From assembly GCA_030427085.1 (NCBI GenBank), contig JAUHXH010000002.1:868001-932000 (forward strand): 64,000 bases of DNA, written 5' to 3'. The position numbers and the translations under genes were made by a program. The DNA is from Gammaproteobacteria bacterium. Its GTDB lineage: Bacteria > Pseudomonadota > Gammaproteobacteria > Pseudomonadales > Halieaceae. The notes under the pieces were generated by a model. That model made no database searches, was not told the origin of the DNA, and saw only the letters and a program-made list of their open reading frames with translations. This document shows positions 52,345 to 60,936 of the stretch, piece by piece (within the stretch, counting starts at the first letter, position 1; each line of letters begins with the position of its first letter).

Positions 52345-53805
52345 ATGAAGCCCGAACATTACCCCAACCACCCCGAGCACCTCTGGCAGCATTTTTACCG
52401 CATGACCCAGATCCCCCGACCCTCGAAACAAGAGGCGGCGGTTCGGCAGTACGTGATCGACCTGGCCGAAGAGGCCGGGCACCCCTGGAAAACCGACGCC
52501 GAGGGCAACCTCGTGGTGTATGTGCCCGGCAAACACGGGTTGGAGAACGCAGAGCCGGTGATCATCCAGAATCACCTGGATATGGTGACGGTGAAAACCA
52601 ATGACAAAGAACACGACTTCAGCGCCGACCCCCTGCAACTGGAGGTCAGCGATGGCTGGCTGAGTGCAGATCGCACGACCCTGGGCGCCGATAACGGCCT
52701 GGGCTGCGCCGCAGCGATGGCGGTGATGACTGACACCAGCGTGAAACACCCGCCGCTGGAATTGCTGTTTACCGTGGACGAGGAAACCGGCCTGGGTGGC
52801 GCACTCAACCTGGACGCCAGTTTGCTCAGCGGTCGCGTGATGCTCAATCTCGATACCGAAGACTGGAACGAACTGTATGTAGGCTGCGCCGGTGGTGGCG
52901 GTTGGGAGTTCCGCCGGCAACTCGATACTGAAGCATTGGCCCCGAATATGCAGGGCTGGCAACTCGATTTACGCGGACTGGCTGGCGGTCACTCCGGTAT
53001 CCAGATTCACCAGCAGTTGGGTAACGCCATCAAATTGCTCGGTCAGTTGCTGGCCGAGGGACAAGCCCTGGGTCTGCGCCTGGCGGGTTTCCGCTCCGGT
53101 GTTGCTCACAACGTGATTCCGCGTGAGGGCACCCTGGAGCTGGCATTCCCGGCCGGAGAAGAGGTCAGATTGCGCGAACTGATCGATACGCTGCGCCAGC
53201 GTTGGCTCGGCTGGTTGCCCGGCGTCGATGCCGGTTTGACCCTGGAACTGCAAGAAACGGATGTGGAGCAGGTGTTAACGCCAATGGCGCAAACACGCCT
53301 GCAGCAATTGCTGGCCACTTTCCCCCACGGCGCACAGAGCTACAACCTGGAGCAGCCGGCGGATCTGGTAGACCTGTCCATCAACCTCGCGGTGATCGAA
53401 TTACGTAACGGCGCGCTGTTTCTGGAGAGCAGTTTCCGCTTCTTCAATGATCAGGAGAGCCTGCCTCTGCAACAGCAGGTACTTGCTCTGGCCGACCTGT
53501 TCGAACTGGACGTGAGCCCCAATTCAGGCTATCCCGGTTGGCAACCCGATTTTGACAGCCCCCTGCTGGCGCTGGGTCGCCAGACCCACCAGGAACTCTT
53601 TGGCAGCGATCCGGCAGTAAAGGCCATTCACGCCGGGCTGGAATGCGGCATCCTGAAAAGCAAAAAGCCCGATGTGGATATCCTGTCCTTCGGCCCCACG
53701 ATTCGCGGCGCCCATTCGCCCTCAGAGCGGCTGAAAATTGATACCGTGGAACCCTTCTGGCAGTTACTGGTGGCCTTGCTGGGCCGCGTTTCCAGCCTGA
53801 CCTAA
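52345..53805 (+). CDS. pepD: Aminoacyl-histidine dipeptidase (peptidase D)
   Basis: 486 residues of the M20 metallopeptidase family; splits Xaa-His dipeptides. Metal-site motifs are IQNHLDMV, LGADNGLG, VDEETGLGGA and the late ECGILKSKKPDVDILSFGPT region. The start at 52345 is chosen since GGAGG ends 5 bases before it and the protein begins KPEHYPNHPEHLWQHFYRM. It likely works in the cytoplasm in peptide and amino acid recycling. Gap to the following aminotransferase is 22 bases, so the two may be an operon. Confidence 0.94.
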   Translation: MKPEHYPNHPEHLWQHFYRMTQIPRPSKQEAAVRQYVIDLAEEAGHPWKTDAEGNLVVYVPGKHGLENAEPVIIQNHLDMVTVKTNDKEHDFSADPLQLEVSDGWLSADRTTLGADNGLGCAAAMAVMTDTSVKHPPLELLFTVDEETGLGGALNLDASLLSGRVMLNLDTEDWNELYVGCAGGGGWEFRRQLDTEALAPNMQGWQLDLRGLAGGHSGIQIHQQLGNAIKLLGQLLAEGQALGLRLAGFRSGVAHNVIPREGTLELAFPAGEEVRLRELIDTLRQRWLGWLPGVDAGLTLELQETDVEQVLTPMAQTRLQQLLATFPHGAQSYNLEQPADLVDLSINLAVIELRNGALFLESSFRFFNDQESLPLQQQVLALADLFELDVSPNSGYPGWQPDFDSPLLALGRQTHQELFGSDPAVKAIHAGLECGILKSKKPDVDILSFGPTIRGAHSPSERLKIDTVEPFWQLLVALLGRVSSLT

Positions 53806-53827
53806 AACTGAATTACGGAGATAAACC

Positions 53828-55015
53828 ATGCTGGATACACTACAACGCCTGCCAGACGACCCCATCCTCGGCCTGGCCGCTATCGCCCGCGCGGACGAAA
53901 ATCCTGACAAGGTCGACCTCACCGTCGGTATTTATCAGGATGAAACCGGCCTGTGCCCGGTGTTCAAGGCCATTAGCGAGGCTCAGCGCCAACTCACCGC
54001 GGAAGAAACCACCAAGGCCTATATGCCGCCGGCGGGGGATGCCAATTTCACCAGTGGCATTCAAAAGCTCGTGCTGGGGGACAACAGCGCGTTAATCGCG
54101 GATGGTCGTGTTAGCGCCATTCAAACACCGGGTGGTTGCGGCGCCCTGCGTATCGGCGCGGAAATCATCAATGCCGCCAAGCCCGGTGCCCGGGTTTGGG
54201 TCAGCGACCCGACCTGGCCGGTGCACATTCCCCTGCTCGGCAGCGTGGGCCTGCAGTTCCAGACCTACCGCTACTACAACCCCGAAGACCACAGCGTTAA
54301 TTTCGACGGCATGGTCGCGGACCTTGCCGCCGCCACGGCGGAGGACATCGTCCTGCTGCACGGCTGTTGCCACAACCCCTGCGGAGCTGACCTGTCACTG
54401 GAGCAGTGGGGCGTTATCGCCGATATGGCCGAAAAACAGGGCTTCACCCCCTTCGTTGATATCGCCTACCAGGGCATGGGCGACGGCCTGGAGCGCGATG
54501 CCGCCGGCCTGCGCTTGCTCGCCGAGCGCCTGCCGGAAATGCTGGTAGCCGCTTCAGCGTCAAAAAACATGGGCCTGTACCGGGAGCGTACCGGTGCCGC
54601 CATTTTCCTCGGCAAGAACGCTGACTCCGCCGGTGCGCTGTTGAGCCAGGCCACTGTCGCTGCGCGCAAGGTCTATTCCATGCCGCCTGCCCACGGTGCG
54701 ATTCTGGCGGGCAAGGTGTTTGCTGACGCCTCACTAAATGCAGTCTGGAAATCCGAGCTGGAAGAGATGTGCCAGCGCATCAATGGTTTGCGCTCGCAGT
54801 TGGTGGCGAAGCTGGCCGGCGTGACGGATCGGGATTTCTCGTTCATCGAGCGGGAGAAAGGAATGTTCTCGTTCCTCGGTTTGAGCGAAGAACAGGCGAT
54901 TCGACTGCGTGAAGAATTTAGCGTCTATATGCTGAATTCGTCGCGGATCAATGTTGCCGGGGTGAACTCCTCGAATATTGATTATCTGGCGCAGAGTATC
55001 GGCAACGTGCTCTAG
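53828..55015 (+). CDS. Aspartate / aromatic amino acid aminotransferase (AspC/TyrB family)
   Basis: 395 residues of the class I alpha aminotransferases. DDPILGLAAIARADENPDKVDLTVGIY at the start (region 9-35), TPGGCGALRIGAE, HGCCHNPCGADLS, the PLP-lysine stretch ASASKNMGLYRERTGA and SSRINVAGVN near the end with the substrate arginine. Sequence alone does not separate aspartate from aromatic preference. ACGGAG precedes the ATG. Lying after pepD it may use amino acids freed from peptides. A large palindromic repeat follows. Confidence 0.92.
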   Translation: MLDTLQRLPDDPILGLAAIARADENPDKVDLTVGIYQDETGLCPVFKAISEAQRQLTAEETTKAYMPPAGDANFTSGIQKLVLGDNSALIADGRVSAIQTPGGCGALRIGAEIINAAKPGARVWVSDPTWPVHIPLLGSVGLQFQTYRYYNPEDHSVNFDGMVADLAAATAEDIVLLHGCCHNPCGADLSLEQWGVIADMAEKQGFTPFVDIAYQGMGDGLERDAAGLRLLAERLPEMLVAASASKNMGLYRERTGAAIFLGKNADSAGALLSQATVAARKVYSMPPAHGAILAGKVFADASLNAVWKSELEEMCQRINGLRSQLVAKLAGVTDRDFSFIEREKGMFSFLGLSEEQAIRLREEFSVYMLNSSRINVAGVNSSNIDYLAQSIGNVL

Positions 55016-55061
55016 TCGCAGCCAGTCCCCTGCCAACCTGCAGCGGGCACGATGGTAGGCG

Positions 55062-55167
55062 CAGGCACAAACCGGAGTTTCCCAGACCGTGTGAGGCCAG
55101 GGAAGGCCGAACGCGAGCCCACATGGATGTGCTTGTAGCGTGTCTGGGAAACTCCGGTTTGTGCCTG
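55062..55167. repeat. Palindromic intergenic element, 26-bp arms
   Basis: Bases 55062-55087 and 55142-55167 are exact reverse complements (26 of 26). The arm begins CAGGCACAAACC and ends TTTCCCAGAC. The 54-base centre holds GGCCAGGGAAGGCC and the near-palindrome CACATGGATGTG followed by CTTGTAGCG. The total is 106 bases, in the 216-base gap between the aminotransferase and uup, which converge. It looks like a REP/MITE-type mobile repeat, and could act as a bidirectional terminator. No other copy is seen in this window. Confidence 0.85.
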
Positions 55168-55231
55168 TGCCGGCAATAGAACTCCACCTCGATGAGTATT
55201 TGGTGAGGAGGGTGCATCAGTAGCGTCACAG

Positions 55232-57145
55232 TTAAAGGCTATCCAACTCCGACCACCGATCAAACGCCGCCTCTAACTCAGCCTGAGCATCGGATAACTC
55301 TGCCAGCACAGCATTCACCGCATCATGCTCGCCCTGATAAAACGCCGGATCAGCGATCTTCTCTTCCAGTTGGGCCACCTGCGTTTCCAGCGCTTCGATT
55401 TTTTCCGGCAGGGCATCCAGTTCCCGCTGGTCCTTGTAGCTGAGCTTCCGTCCCCGCTTCGCTTCGGTGGGTGTAGTGTCGGTTGTGGCGGCGGAGCTTG
55501 TGACAGGAGTGGCTTCTGACGCGACTTTCTCACTTTGCCCCTGAGGATTGAGCGCCCGCAGCCGATGCCCTCGCGCTTCCCAATCCGAAAAACCACCGGC
55601 GTGCTCGGTGATTTTGCCATCACCCTCCAATACCAGCAGGTGCGTGACCACCTTGTCCATAAACTCCCGGTCGTGGCTAACCAGTAGCAGGGTGCCTTTA
55701 AAGTCCAGCAGGATTTCCTCCAGCAGCTCCAGGGTTTCGATATCCAGGTCGTTGGTGGGCTCATCGAGTACCAACATATTCGCGGGAGAGGAAAACAGGC
55801 GCGCGAGGATCGCGCGGTTTTGCTCACCGCCGGACAATGCTTTCACCGGCGTGCGAATACGATCGGGCGTGAACAGAAAATCCGACAGCCAGGAGATGGC
55901 ATGGCGGCGCTTGCCTCCGATTTCGATGAACTCCTGGCCGCCGCAGACGTTGTCGATCAGGTTCTTTTCCGGATCGAGTTGGGCGCGAAGCTGATCGAAG
56001 TAGGCAATTTCCAGTTGCGTGCCCAGCTTGGCGCTACCGCTGTCCGGTTGCAGCTTGCCCAGCAGTAACTTCAGCAGGGTGGATTTGCCCGCCCCGTTGG
56101 GGCCGACGATACCGATGCGGTCGCCGCGCTGTACGATGGTGGAGAAGTCCCGAATGACTGTGTGGCCGTCAAATCCCACGGACACTTTTTTGAGTTCCGC
56201 GACGAGTTTGCCCGAGCGCGAGGCGTCCTCAGCGCCGAAAGACGCGTTGCCCTGGCGCTCGCGCCGTTCACTGCGTTCCTGGCGCATGGCCTTCAGGGCG
56301 CGAACGCGGCCCTCGTTGCGGGTGCGGCGGGCCTTGATGCCTTGGCGGATCCACACTTCTTCCTGAGCCAGTCGCTTGTCGAACAGGGCATTGGCTTTTT
56401 CTTCCGCCTGCTGTTGTTGTTCACGGAAGGCGAGGAAGCCCTGGTAATCGCCCTGCCAGTCGAGCAGGTGTCCGCGGTCCAGCTCGGCGATACGGTTGGC
56501 CACGGCCTGCAGAAAGCGGCGGTCGTGGGTGATCAGTACAAGGGCCCCCTGGAATTCGCGCAGCTGTTGTTCCAGCCACTCGATGGCGGGGATGTCCAGG
56601 TGATTGGTGGGTTCGTCCAGCAGCAGCACGTCAGGGCGGCTCACCAGTGCCTGCCCCAGCGCCACGCGGCGGCGCCAGCCACCGGACAGGCTATCCATCG
56701 TGGCATCGGCAGGCAGTTGCAATTGGCTGATGGTACTTTCCACCTGTTGTTGCAGCGTCCAACCGTCGGCGGCTTCCAGTTCGTACTGGATAGTGGCCAG
56801 GGCTTTGAGGTCGGCGGTCTCGTTCTGTTGAATCAAGTGGTGGTAGCGGGCCAGTAGTTCGCCCACTTCCGCCAGACCGCTGGCGACTACATCGTAAACC
56901 GTACGGCCGTCGGCGGCGGGCAAGTCCTGGGCCAGAGTGGTGACCTTCACCCCGGGGCGAATCCAGCGCTCTCCTGACTCGGGACTGATGGTGCCCTGCA
57001 GTACGCGCAGCAGTGTGGACTTGCCGGCGCCATTGCGGCCCAGTAGACCCAGCCGCTCACCCTTGCGCAGGTCGAGGTCTACCGAGTCCAGCAGGACGTG
57101 GGTGCCGTAGTGGAGGCTGGCGTTGTCGAGGCGAAGCAGCGGCAT
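55232..57145 (-). CDS. uup: ABC-F family ATPase Uup
   Basis: 637 residues, two ABC ATPase domains and no membrane segments. Domain 1: GRNGAGKSTLLRVLQG, DSLSGGWRRRVALGQAL. Domain 2: GPNGAGKSTLLKLLLG, ALSGGEQNRAILARL. Both have LLDEPTNHLD or VLDEPTNDLD Walker B segments. The C-terminal coiled-coil domain of about 80 residues ends the protein and is the DNA-binding part in E. coli Uup. Uup affects precise transposon excision and ribosome assembly. This is the second ABC-F gene in the window; the first is yheS. Confidence 0.94.
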   Translation of the reverse strand: MPLLRLDNASLHYGTHVLLDSVDLDLRKGERLGLLGRNGAGKSTLLRVLQGTISPESGERWIRPGVKVTTLAQDLPAADGRTVYDVVASGLAEVGELLARYHHLIQQNETADLKALATIQYELEAADGWTLQQQVESTISQLQLPADATMDSLSGGWRRRVALGQALVSRPDVLLLDEPTNHLDIPAIEWLEQQLREFQGALVLITHDRRFLQAVANRIAELDRGHLLDWQGDYQGFLAFREQQQQAEEKANALFDKRLAQEEVWIRQGIKARRTRNEGRVRALKAMRQERSERRERQGNASFGAEDASRSGKLVAELKKVSVGFDGHTVIRDFSTIVQRGDRIGIVGPNGAGKSTLLKLLLGKLQPDSGSAKLGTQLEIAYFDQLRAQLDPEKNLIDNVCGGQEFIEIGGKRRHAISWLSDFLFTPDRIRTPVKALSGGEQNRAILARLFSSPANMLVLDEPTNDLDIETLELLEEILLDFKGTLLLVSHDREFMDKVVTHLLVLEGDGKITEHAGGFSDWEARGHRLRALNPQGQSEKVASEATPVTSSAATTDTTPTEAKRGRKLSYKDQRELDALPEKIEALETQVAQLEEKIADPAFYQGEHDAVNAVLAELSDAQAELEAAFDRWSELDSL

Positions 57146-57287
57146 GGGGAGTGAGCATTCCGGTCTTTTGGGGGCCGCATTCTACGCCATTGGCGCTTTC
57201 GGAGCACTCGCTGCCGTGGCAGTCAGGAAGGGGCCTCTGTTATTCTTTCGCCCTTCGGAATGGACCGGGCGACATTGGGAGTAAACA

Positions 57288-58328
57288 ATGAATTTGGCGG
57301 CGATTGACAGCTGGCAACCCCCCGCAGACTGGCTGCGTATTCGTGTTATCGACGCCCACACCGGCGGCGAGCCGCTACGGATTTTTCTCGACGGTTTTCC
57401 CCCGCCGCAGGGCGAAACCGTATTGGCCCGGCGCAGCGACTGTCTGGCGCGACTGGACCGCTATCGCACCGCCACCATGTGGGAACCGCGTGGCCATGCG
57501 GATATGTACGGCTGCCTGATCGTTCCGCCGGAGCGCGAAGATAGCGACTTCGGAGTGATCTTCACTCACAACGAAGGCTACAGCGACATGTGCGGCCACG
57601 GCATCGTCGCCGTATGCACCGTGTTGCTGGAAACCGGTGCGGTACCGGCGGTAGACGGCGAGGTCGCCTTCCGCATCGATTCGCCCGCAGGACTGATCCG
57701 CGCCTGGGCCGAGGTGGATGCCGGTGAGGTTCGCTCGGTACGTTTTTATAACGTGCCTTCCTTCGTGCAGTGCCTGGATGCCAGTGTTTCGGTGCCGGAA
57801 ATCGGTGAGGTGCCCTTCGATCTCGCTTTTGGCGGTGCCTGGTACGCTTTCGTTGATGCCGCCGCCATCGGGCTCAGCACCGATCCGGAAAACACCACAC
57901 AGATGATCGATTGGGGGCGTCGGATTAAAGCGGCCGTCAGTGATTCGGTCCCGCCGCAGCATCCCTTTGACGCGGAATTGTCGACACTTTATGGGGTGAT
58001 TTTTACTGACCAGCCCCGCCACGCCGGCAGCGACACCCGTAATGTCTGCATCTTTGCCGATGGCGAGGTGGATCGCAGCCCCACGGGCACCGGTGTCAGC
58101 GCGCGTGTCGCCATTGCCGCCGCTCGCGGTGAGATGAGCCAGGGACAAGTGCGAGTCTATGAGAGCGTGATCGGTAGTCAGTTTGAGGGCAGTGTGGCGG
58201 AGGTGGCGGAGTTTGGTGGCCATGCCGCTGTGGTTCCCCAGGTGCGCGGTCGAGCGAGTATTTGTGGCCGCAGTGAATTTTTGCTCGATCCGCGCGACCC
58301 TCTGGTCGACGGTTTTTTGCTGCGCTGA
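57288..58328 (+). CDS. lhpH: Trans-3-hydroxy-L-proline dehydratase (proline racemase family)
   Basis: 346 residues of the proline racemase fold. The first catalytic position is C102 (MCGHGIV), but the second is T266 (SPTGTGVS) instead of cysteine. The Cys/Thr pair is the mark of trans-3-hydroxy-L-proline dehydratases, which remove water from the substrate to give 1-pyrroline-2-carboxylate. So it is not a racemase. GGGAG lies 7 bases before the ATG. The partner reductase for the imine is not in the window. It is a distant paralogue of the epimerase at 15.8 kb. The sulfotransferase-like gene begins 3 bases after its stop. Confidence 0.87.
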   Translation: MNLAAIDSWQPPADWLRIRVIDAHTGGEPLRIFLDGFPPPQGETVLARRSDCLARLDRYRTATMWEPRGHADMYGCLIVPPEREDSDFGVIFTHNEGYSDMCGHGIVAVCTVLLETGAVPAVDGEVAFRIDSPAGLIRAWAEVDAGEVRSVRFYNVPSFVQCLDASVSVPEIGEVPFDLAFGGAWYAFVDAAAIGLSTDPENTTQMIDWGRRIKAAVSDSVPPQHPFDAELSTLYGVIFTDQPRHAGSDTRNVCIFADGEVDRSPTGTGVSARVAIAAARGEMSQGQVRVYESVIGSQFEGSVAEVAEFGGHAAVVPQVRGRASICGRSEFLLDPRDPLVDGFLLR

Positions 58329-58331
58329 CCC

Positions 58332-59723
58332 ATGCAGATCGACGTTCACATCGGCATCGAAAAAACCGGGAGTACGGCCATCCAGTCGTGGCTGCAACAT
58401 AATCGCGACGTGTTGGCCCAGGCCGGTATTCTGTATCCGCGTTCGTTGGGCGAGCGCTTCAGCGCCAACCTGGCCGCTGCCTGCCAACGCAACCGGCGCC
58501 CCGACGACCTGCGCAAAGTACGCGGCTTGTTGACCCAGGAAGCCGTGGATGAGTACCGGGAAGCGTTGCATGAGAAACTGGCCGCCGAGATCAGGCGCAG
58601 TAAGCCCAGCCGATTGGTACTCTCGTGCGAACATTTTTTTGGGCGCCTGTGGCGCGAGGAAGAGCTGACCCTGTTGCGTGACTTCCTGACGCCTTTTGCC
58701 ACCAATATCCGCATATGGCTTTACCTACGGCGTCAGGACGAATGGTTTCTCAGCGCCTACAGTACCGCCGTCAGTAGTGGCCGCGTGGCACCGTTTCACT
58801 ACCCGGCGCTCGGGAACGAGCGCCCCATGCTGCATTACGACCAGCTCCTACAACGTTGGTCCGCAGCCTTCGGTCGCGAGGCCGTGCACGCTGCGCTTTA
58901 CTCCTCCGCCTGCGATCACCCGCAGGGGGTGGTAGGGCATTTCTGTCAGTGGCTGGAACTTCCCGAGGCGCCCTCGCCGCGCAGCGATCGGGCCAACCCT
59001 TCTCTGGGCGAAGCGCAGCTGGAATTCCTCCGGCAGTTCAATACCGCCGTTCCCCCTTTCGATGAAGCACACCAACCTAACCTGGAACGGGGTGACATCA
59101 TCGGCGCGCTGTCGCTCTACAACGGCAGTGGGGGCAGGCTGGCGGTGACTGGTGAGGAAGGCTGGTTTCTTGAGCGCTTCGCCGAGGGAAATGAGTGGGT
59201 GGCGCAGCAGTGGTTTGAGGGCGCCAGTGCCAGAGAGTTATTCGGTGAACCCCCGGCGGCTGTTGAGCCTGGCGCCGACAGCGATAGCGCTGAAGAGGCC
59301 GCCGCACTCGCCATTCATTTGTGGCGCTTTCAACAATTGAGGCAGCGACGCGCAATCGCCAGAGAGCAGGCGGCACTGGCACGCCTGGATATCGCCCGAG
59401 GCGATTCGGATAGCGCTGCCGCCCGCTTGCAGGGCCTGGCGGAAGACGTTGCAAGGCAACCGAGCGTGTTGTTGGCGCGCGCGGAATGCTTACTGGCGGC
59501 CGGTGATGCGCAGCAGGCGCTGGCTAGCCTGCGCGAAGGCCTGTCGCTTGCTGAGGAAGGAGCCGAACACGGTCGTGCAGCTACCCTGGGCGGTGAACCG
59601 CCGGTGGGTAGTCAGATAGTGCAAGAACTGCGGGCGCTGGAACAGCGTGTGCATGAAGTCGGAAACACACCCGGCGGCTTGAAAAAGCTGGCGCGATCGT
59701 TGCGCCCGAAGCGCAGGAGTTGA
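58332..59723 (+). CDS. Sulfotransferase-like protein
   Basis: 463 residues. The N-terminus HIGIEKTGSTAIQSWL matches the PAPS-binding loop of sulfotransferases (5'-phosphosulfate loop). LVLSCEHFF and IWLYLRRQDEWFLSAYSTAV resemble the region that contacts the 3'-phosphate. The last 150 residues are helical, with repeat-like Ala/Leu/Arg segments (LLARAECLLAAGDAQQALASL is TPR-like). The acceptor is unknown: a surface sugar, lipid or small molecule. Only 3 bases separate it from the dehydratase, so they are probably co-transcribed, though no shared pathway is evident. Confidence 0.7.
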   Translation: MQIDVHIGIEKTGSTAIQSWLQHNRDVLAQAGILYPRSLGERFSANLAAACQRNRRPDDLRKVRGLLTQEAVDEYREALHEKLAAEIRRSKPSRLVLSCEHFFGRLWREEELTLLRDFLTPFATNIRIWLYLRRQDEWFLSAYSTAVSSGRVAPFHYPALGNERPMLHYDQLLQRWSAAFGREAVHAALYSSACDHPQGVVGHFCQWLELPEAPSPRSDRANPSLGEAQLEFLRQFNTAVPPFDEAHQPNLERGDIIGALSLYNGSGGRLAVTGEEGWFLERFAEGNEWVAQQWFEGASARELFGEPPAAVEPGADSDSAEEAAALAIHLWRFQQLRQRRAIAREQAALARLDIARGDSDSAAARLQGLAEDVARQPSVLLARAECLLAAGDAQQALASLREGLSLAEEGAEHGRAATLGGEPPVGSQIVQELRALEQRVHEVGNTPGGLKKLARSLRPKRRS

Positions 59724-59733
59724 AAGCCCGTCT

Positions 59734-60132
59734 TCAGCTTTTCCGCCGGTCGTGGCCGCTGCGGCGGTCGTAGCAGACCGCCCCCGGTCGTGGCGCACGC
59801 CGAAAGCGGACTCTGCGATTGGCTTTACGCCGCTCTACAAAGCCAGGAGTGCCGGGAATGTTGGTGTTTTTCTTTGGTGCGGGTGGCGCCGGGGCCTTGC
59901 ACCGCTCGATGGCGCAGTCACAGCCAATCTCATTCAATTTGAGCGCGTAACGCATCGCCAGGTCGCGTGGGATTTCCCGTTTCAGCGTTATTTCAGCACC
60001 GGAAAAGTAGCGGCGAGCCCGTTCCGGGCTGAGTTGAAAGGTGCGTGCGAAGCGCGCGATGGCGTCTTGCAGACCCAGCTCGCCGGTAATCTGGCCGCTG
60101 AAAATGACGTTGTAGCGATGGTCTGAGGGCAT
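59734..60132 (-). CDS. Conserved hypothetical protein with Arg-rich C-terminus
   Basis: 132 residues from ATG 60132. Residues 1-75 form a compact domain: VIFSGQITGELGLQDAIARF, then LSPERARRYFSGAEITLKRE and AMRYALKLNEIGCDCAIE. This is the small FSG-type domain seen at the N-terminus of several proteobacterial membrane or signalling proteins. The C-terminal half is rich in arginine, with ERRKANRRVRFRR and CYDRRSGHDRRKS. Function unknown. It overlaps nothing and is convergent with the sulfotransferase-like gene. Confidence 0.65.
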   Translation of the reverse strand: MPSDHRYNVIFSGQITGELGLQDAIARFARTFQLSPERARRYFSGAEITLKREIPRDLAMRYALKLNEIGCDCAIERCKAPAPPAPKKNTNIPGTPGFVERRKANRRVRFRRAPRPGAVCYDRRSGHDRRKS

Positions 60133-60260
60133 GGGTCCAACCAGCAGAAAAGTCCAGCATAGCATTCCCCGTTAAAATTTCACGGGCCGGGTTGCCCTGC
60201 GCGGGGTAGGGTGATGGCGAGGCCGGCAGCCGGCCACCGTGGACGGGCTTTTCGCTTAAC

Positions 60261-60288
60261 TGGTACGAATGTACAATCATTCGTTCCA
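60261..60288. promoter_or_regulatory. Palindromic operator before mocA-xdhC
   Basis: TGGTACGAATG at 60261-60271 and CATTCGTTCCA at 60278-60288 are reverse complements in 10 of 11 bases, around TACAAT. TACAAT is also a possible -10 box for mocA, whose GTG lies at 60310. The size and symmetry fit a TetR-type repressor site. The -35 region is poor. The site lies in the 177-base divergent gap. Confidence 0.65.
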
Positions 60289-60309
60289 CTCTTACAAGGC
60301 GCCTGAATT

Positions 60310-60900
60310 GTGCCCCGCCGGATTGAAGCCATTATTCTCGCTGCGGGCAGTTCCCGTCGTTACGGTGCCGCAAACAAGTTGTTACAAACCCTGGGCAATC
60401 GCCCCCTTGTGAACCATGTGGTCACCGCCGCCCGCCGGGCGGACGTGGATGGCATTACGCTGGTAGTTGGTCACGACGCCGATGCGGTTATCGACGTTGT
60501 GGAGGGTGCCAGTGTGGTGCACAACGCCGAGCACGCCAGCGGTATGGCGAGTTCCCTGGCGGCGGGCATTGCTGCCTTAGCGCCTGCGGTGGACGCCGCG
60601 TTGGTGTTGTTGGCCGATATGCCCTGGCTGGAGTCTGACCACCTCAACCGGGTGGTGCAGCGCTACCGCCAACTCCCGGATGACGCCATTGTCACGCCGG
60701 TGTTTTCCGGAACGCGGGGCCATCCAGTGCTCTGGCCGCGTGCTTACTTTCCAGAACTGCTGTCGCTGCAGGGTGATAGGGGCGCGCGCGAACTGTTGCG
60801 CCTGCACGCCGATCGTGTGCGCACTGTGGCAGTAGACGATGACGCCGTACTCCGCGATGTCGACACTCCCTCTGATCTGGCCCTGCGCCCCGGTCCCTGA
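60310..60900 (+). CDS. mocA: Molybdenum cofactor cytidylyltransferase-like protein
   Basis: 196 residues. The nucleotidyltransferase signature is IILAAGSSRRYGAANKLLQ at residues 8-26, followed by VLLADMPWLESDHLNR and GTRGHPVLWPRAYF. It matches MocA/CoxC-type enzymes that attach CMP to molybdopterin for xanthine dehydrogenase-family enzymes, rather than MobA, which uses GTP. Start is GTG at 60310. The xdhC gene begins 36 bases after the stop, which supports the role. No structural genes of a molybdenum hydroxylase are in the window. Confidence 0.85.
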   Translation: MPRRIEAIILAAGSSRRYGAANKLLQTLGNRPLVNHVVTAARRADVDGITLVVGHDADAVIDVVEGASVVHNAEHASGMASSLAAGIAALAPAVDAALVLLADMPWLESDHLNRVVQRYRQLPDDAIVTPVFSGTRGHPVLWPRAYFPELLSLQGDRGARELLRLHADRVRTVAVDDDAVLRDVDTPSDLALRPGP

Positions 60901-60936
60901 GACACTAGGGTTTTCTGACAGAGTTTCACCGAACAC

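Noticed and set aside
57375-58634. 419-codon open frame on the minus strand opposite the dehydratase gene
   Set aside because: Antisense to an enzyme with intact active-site motifs; the translation has no recognisable domain.
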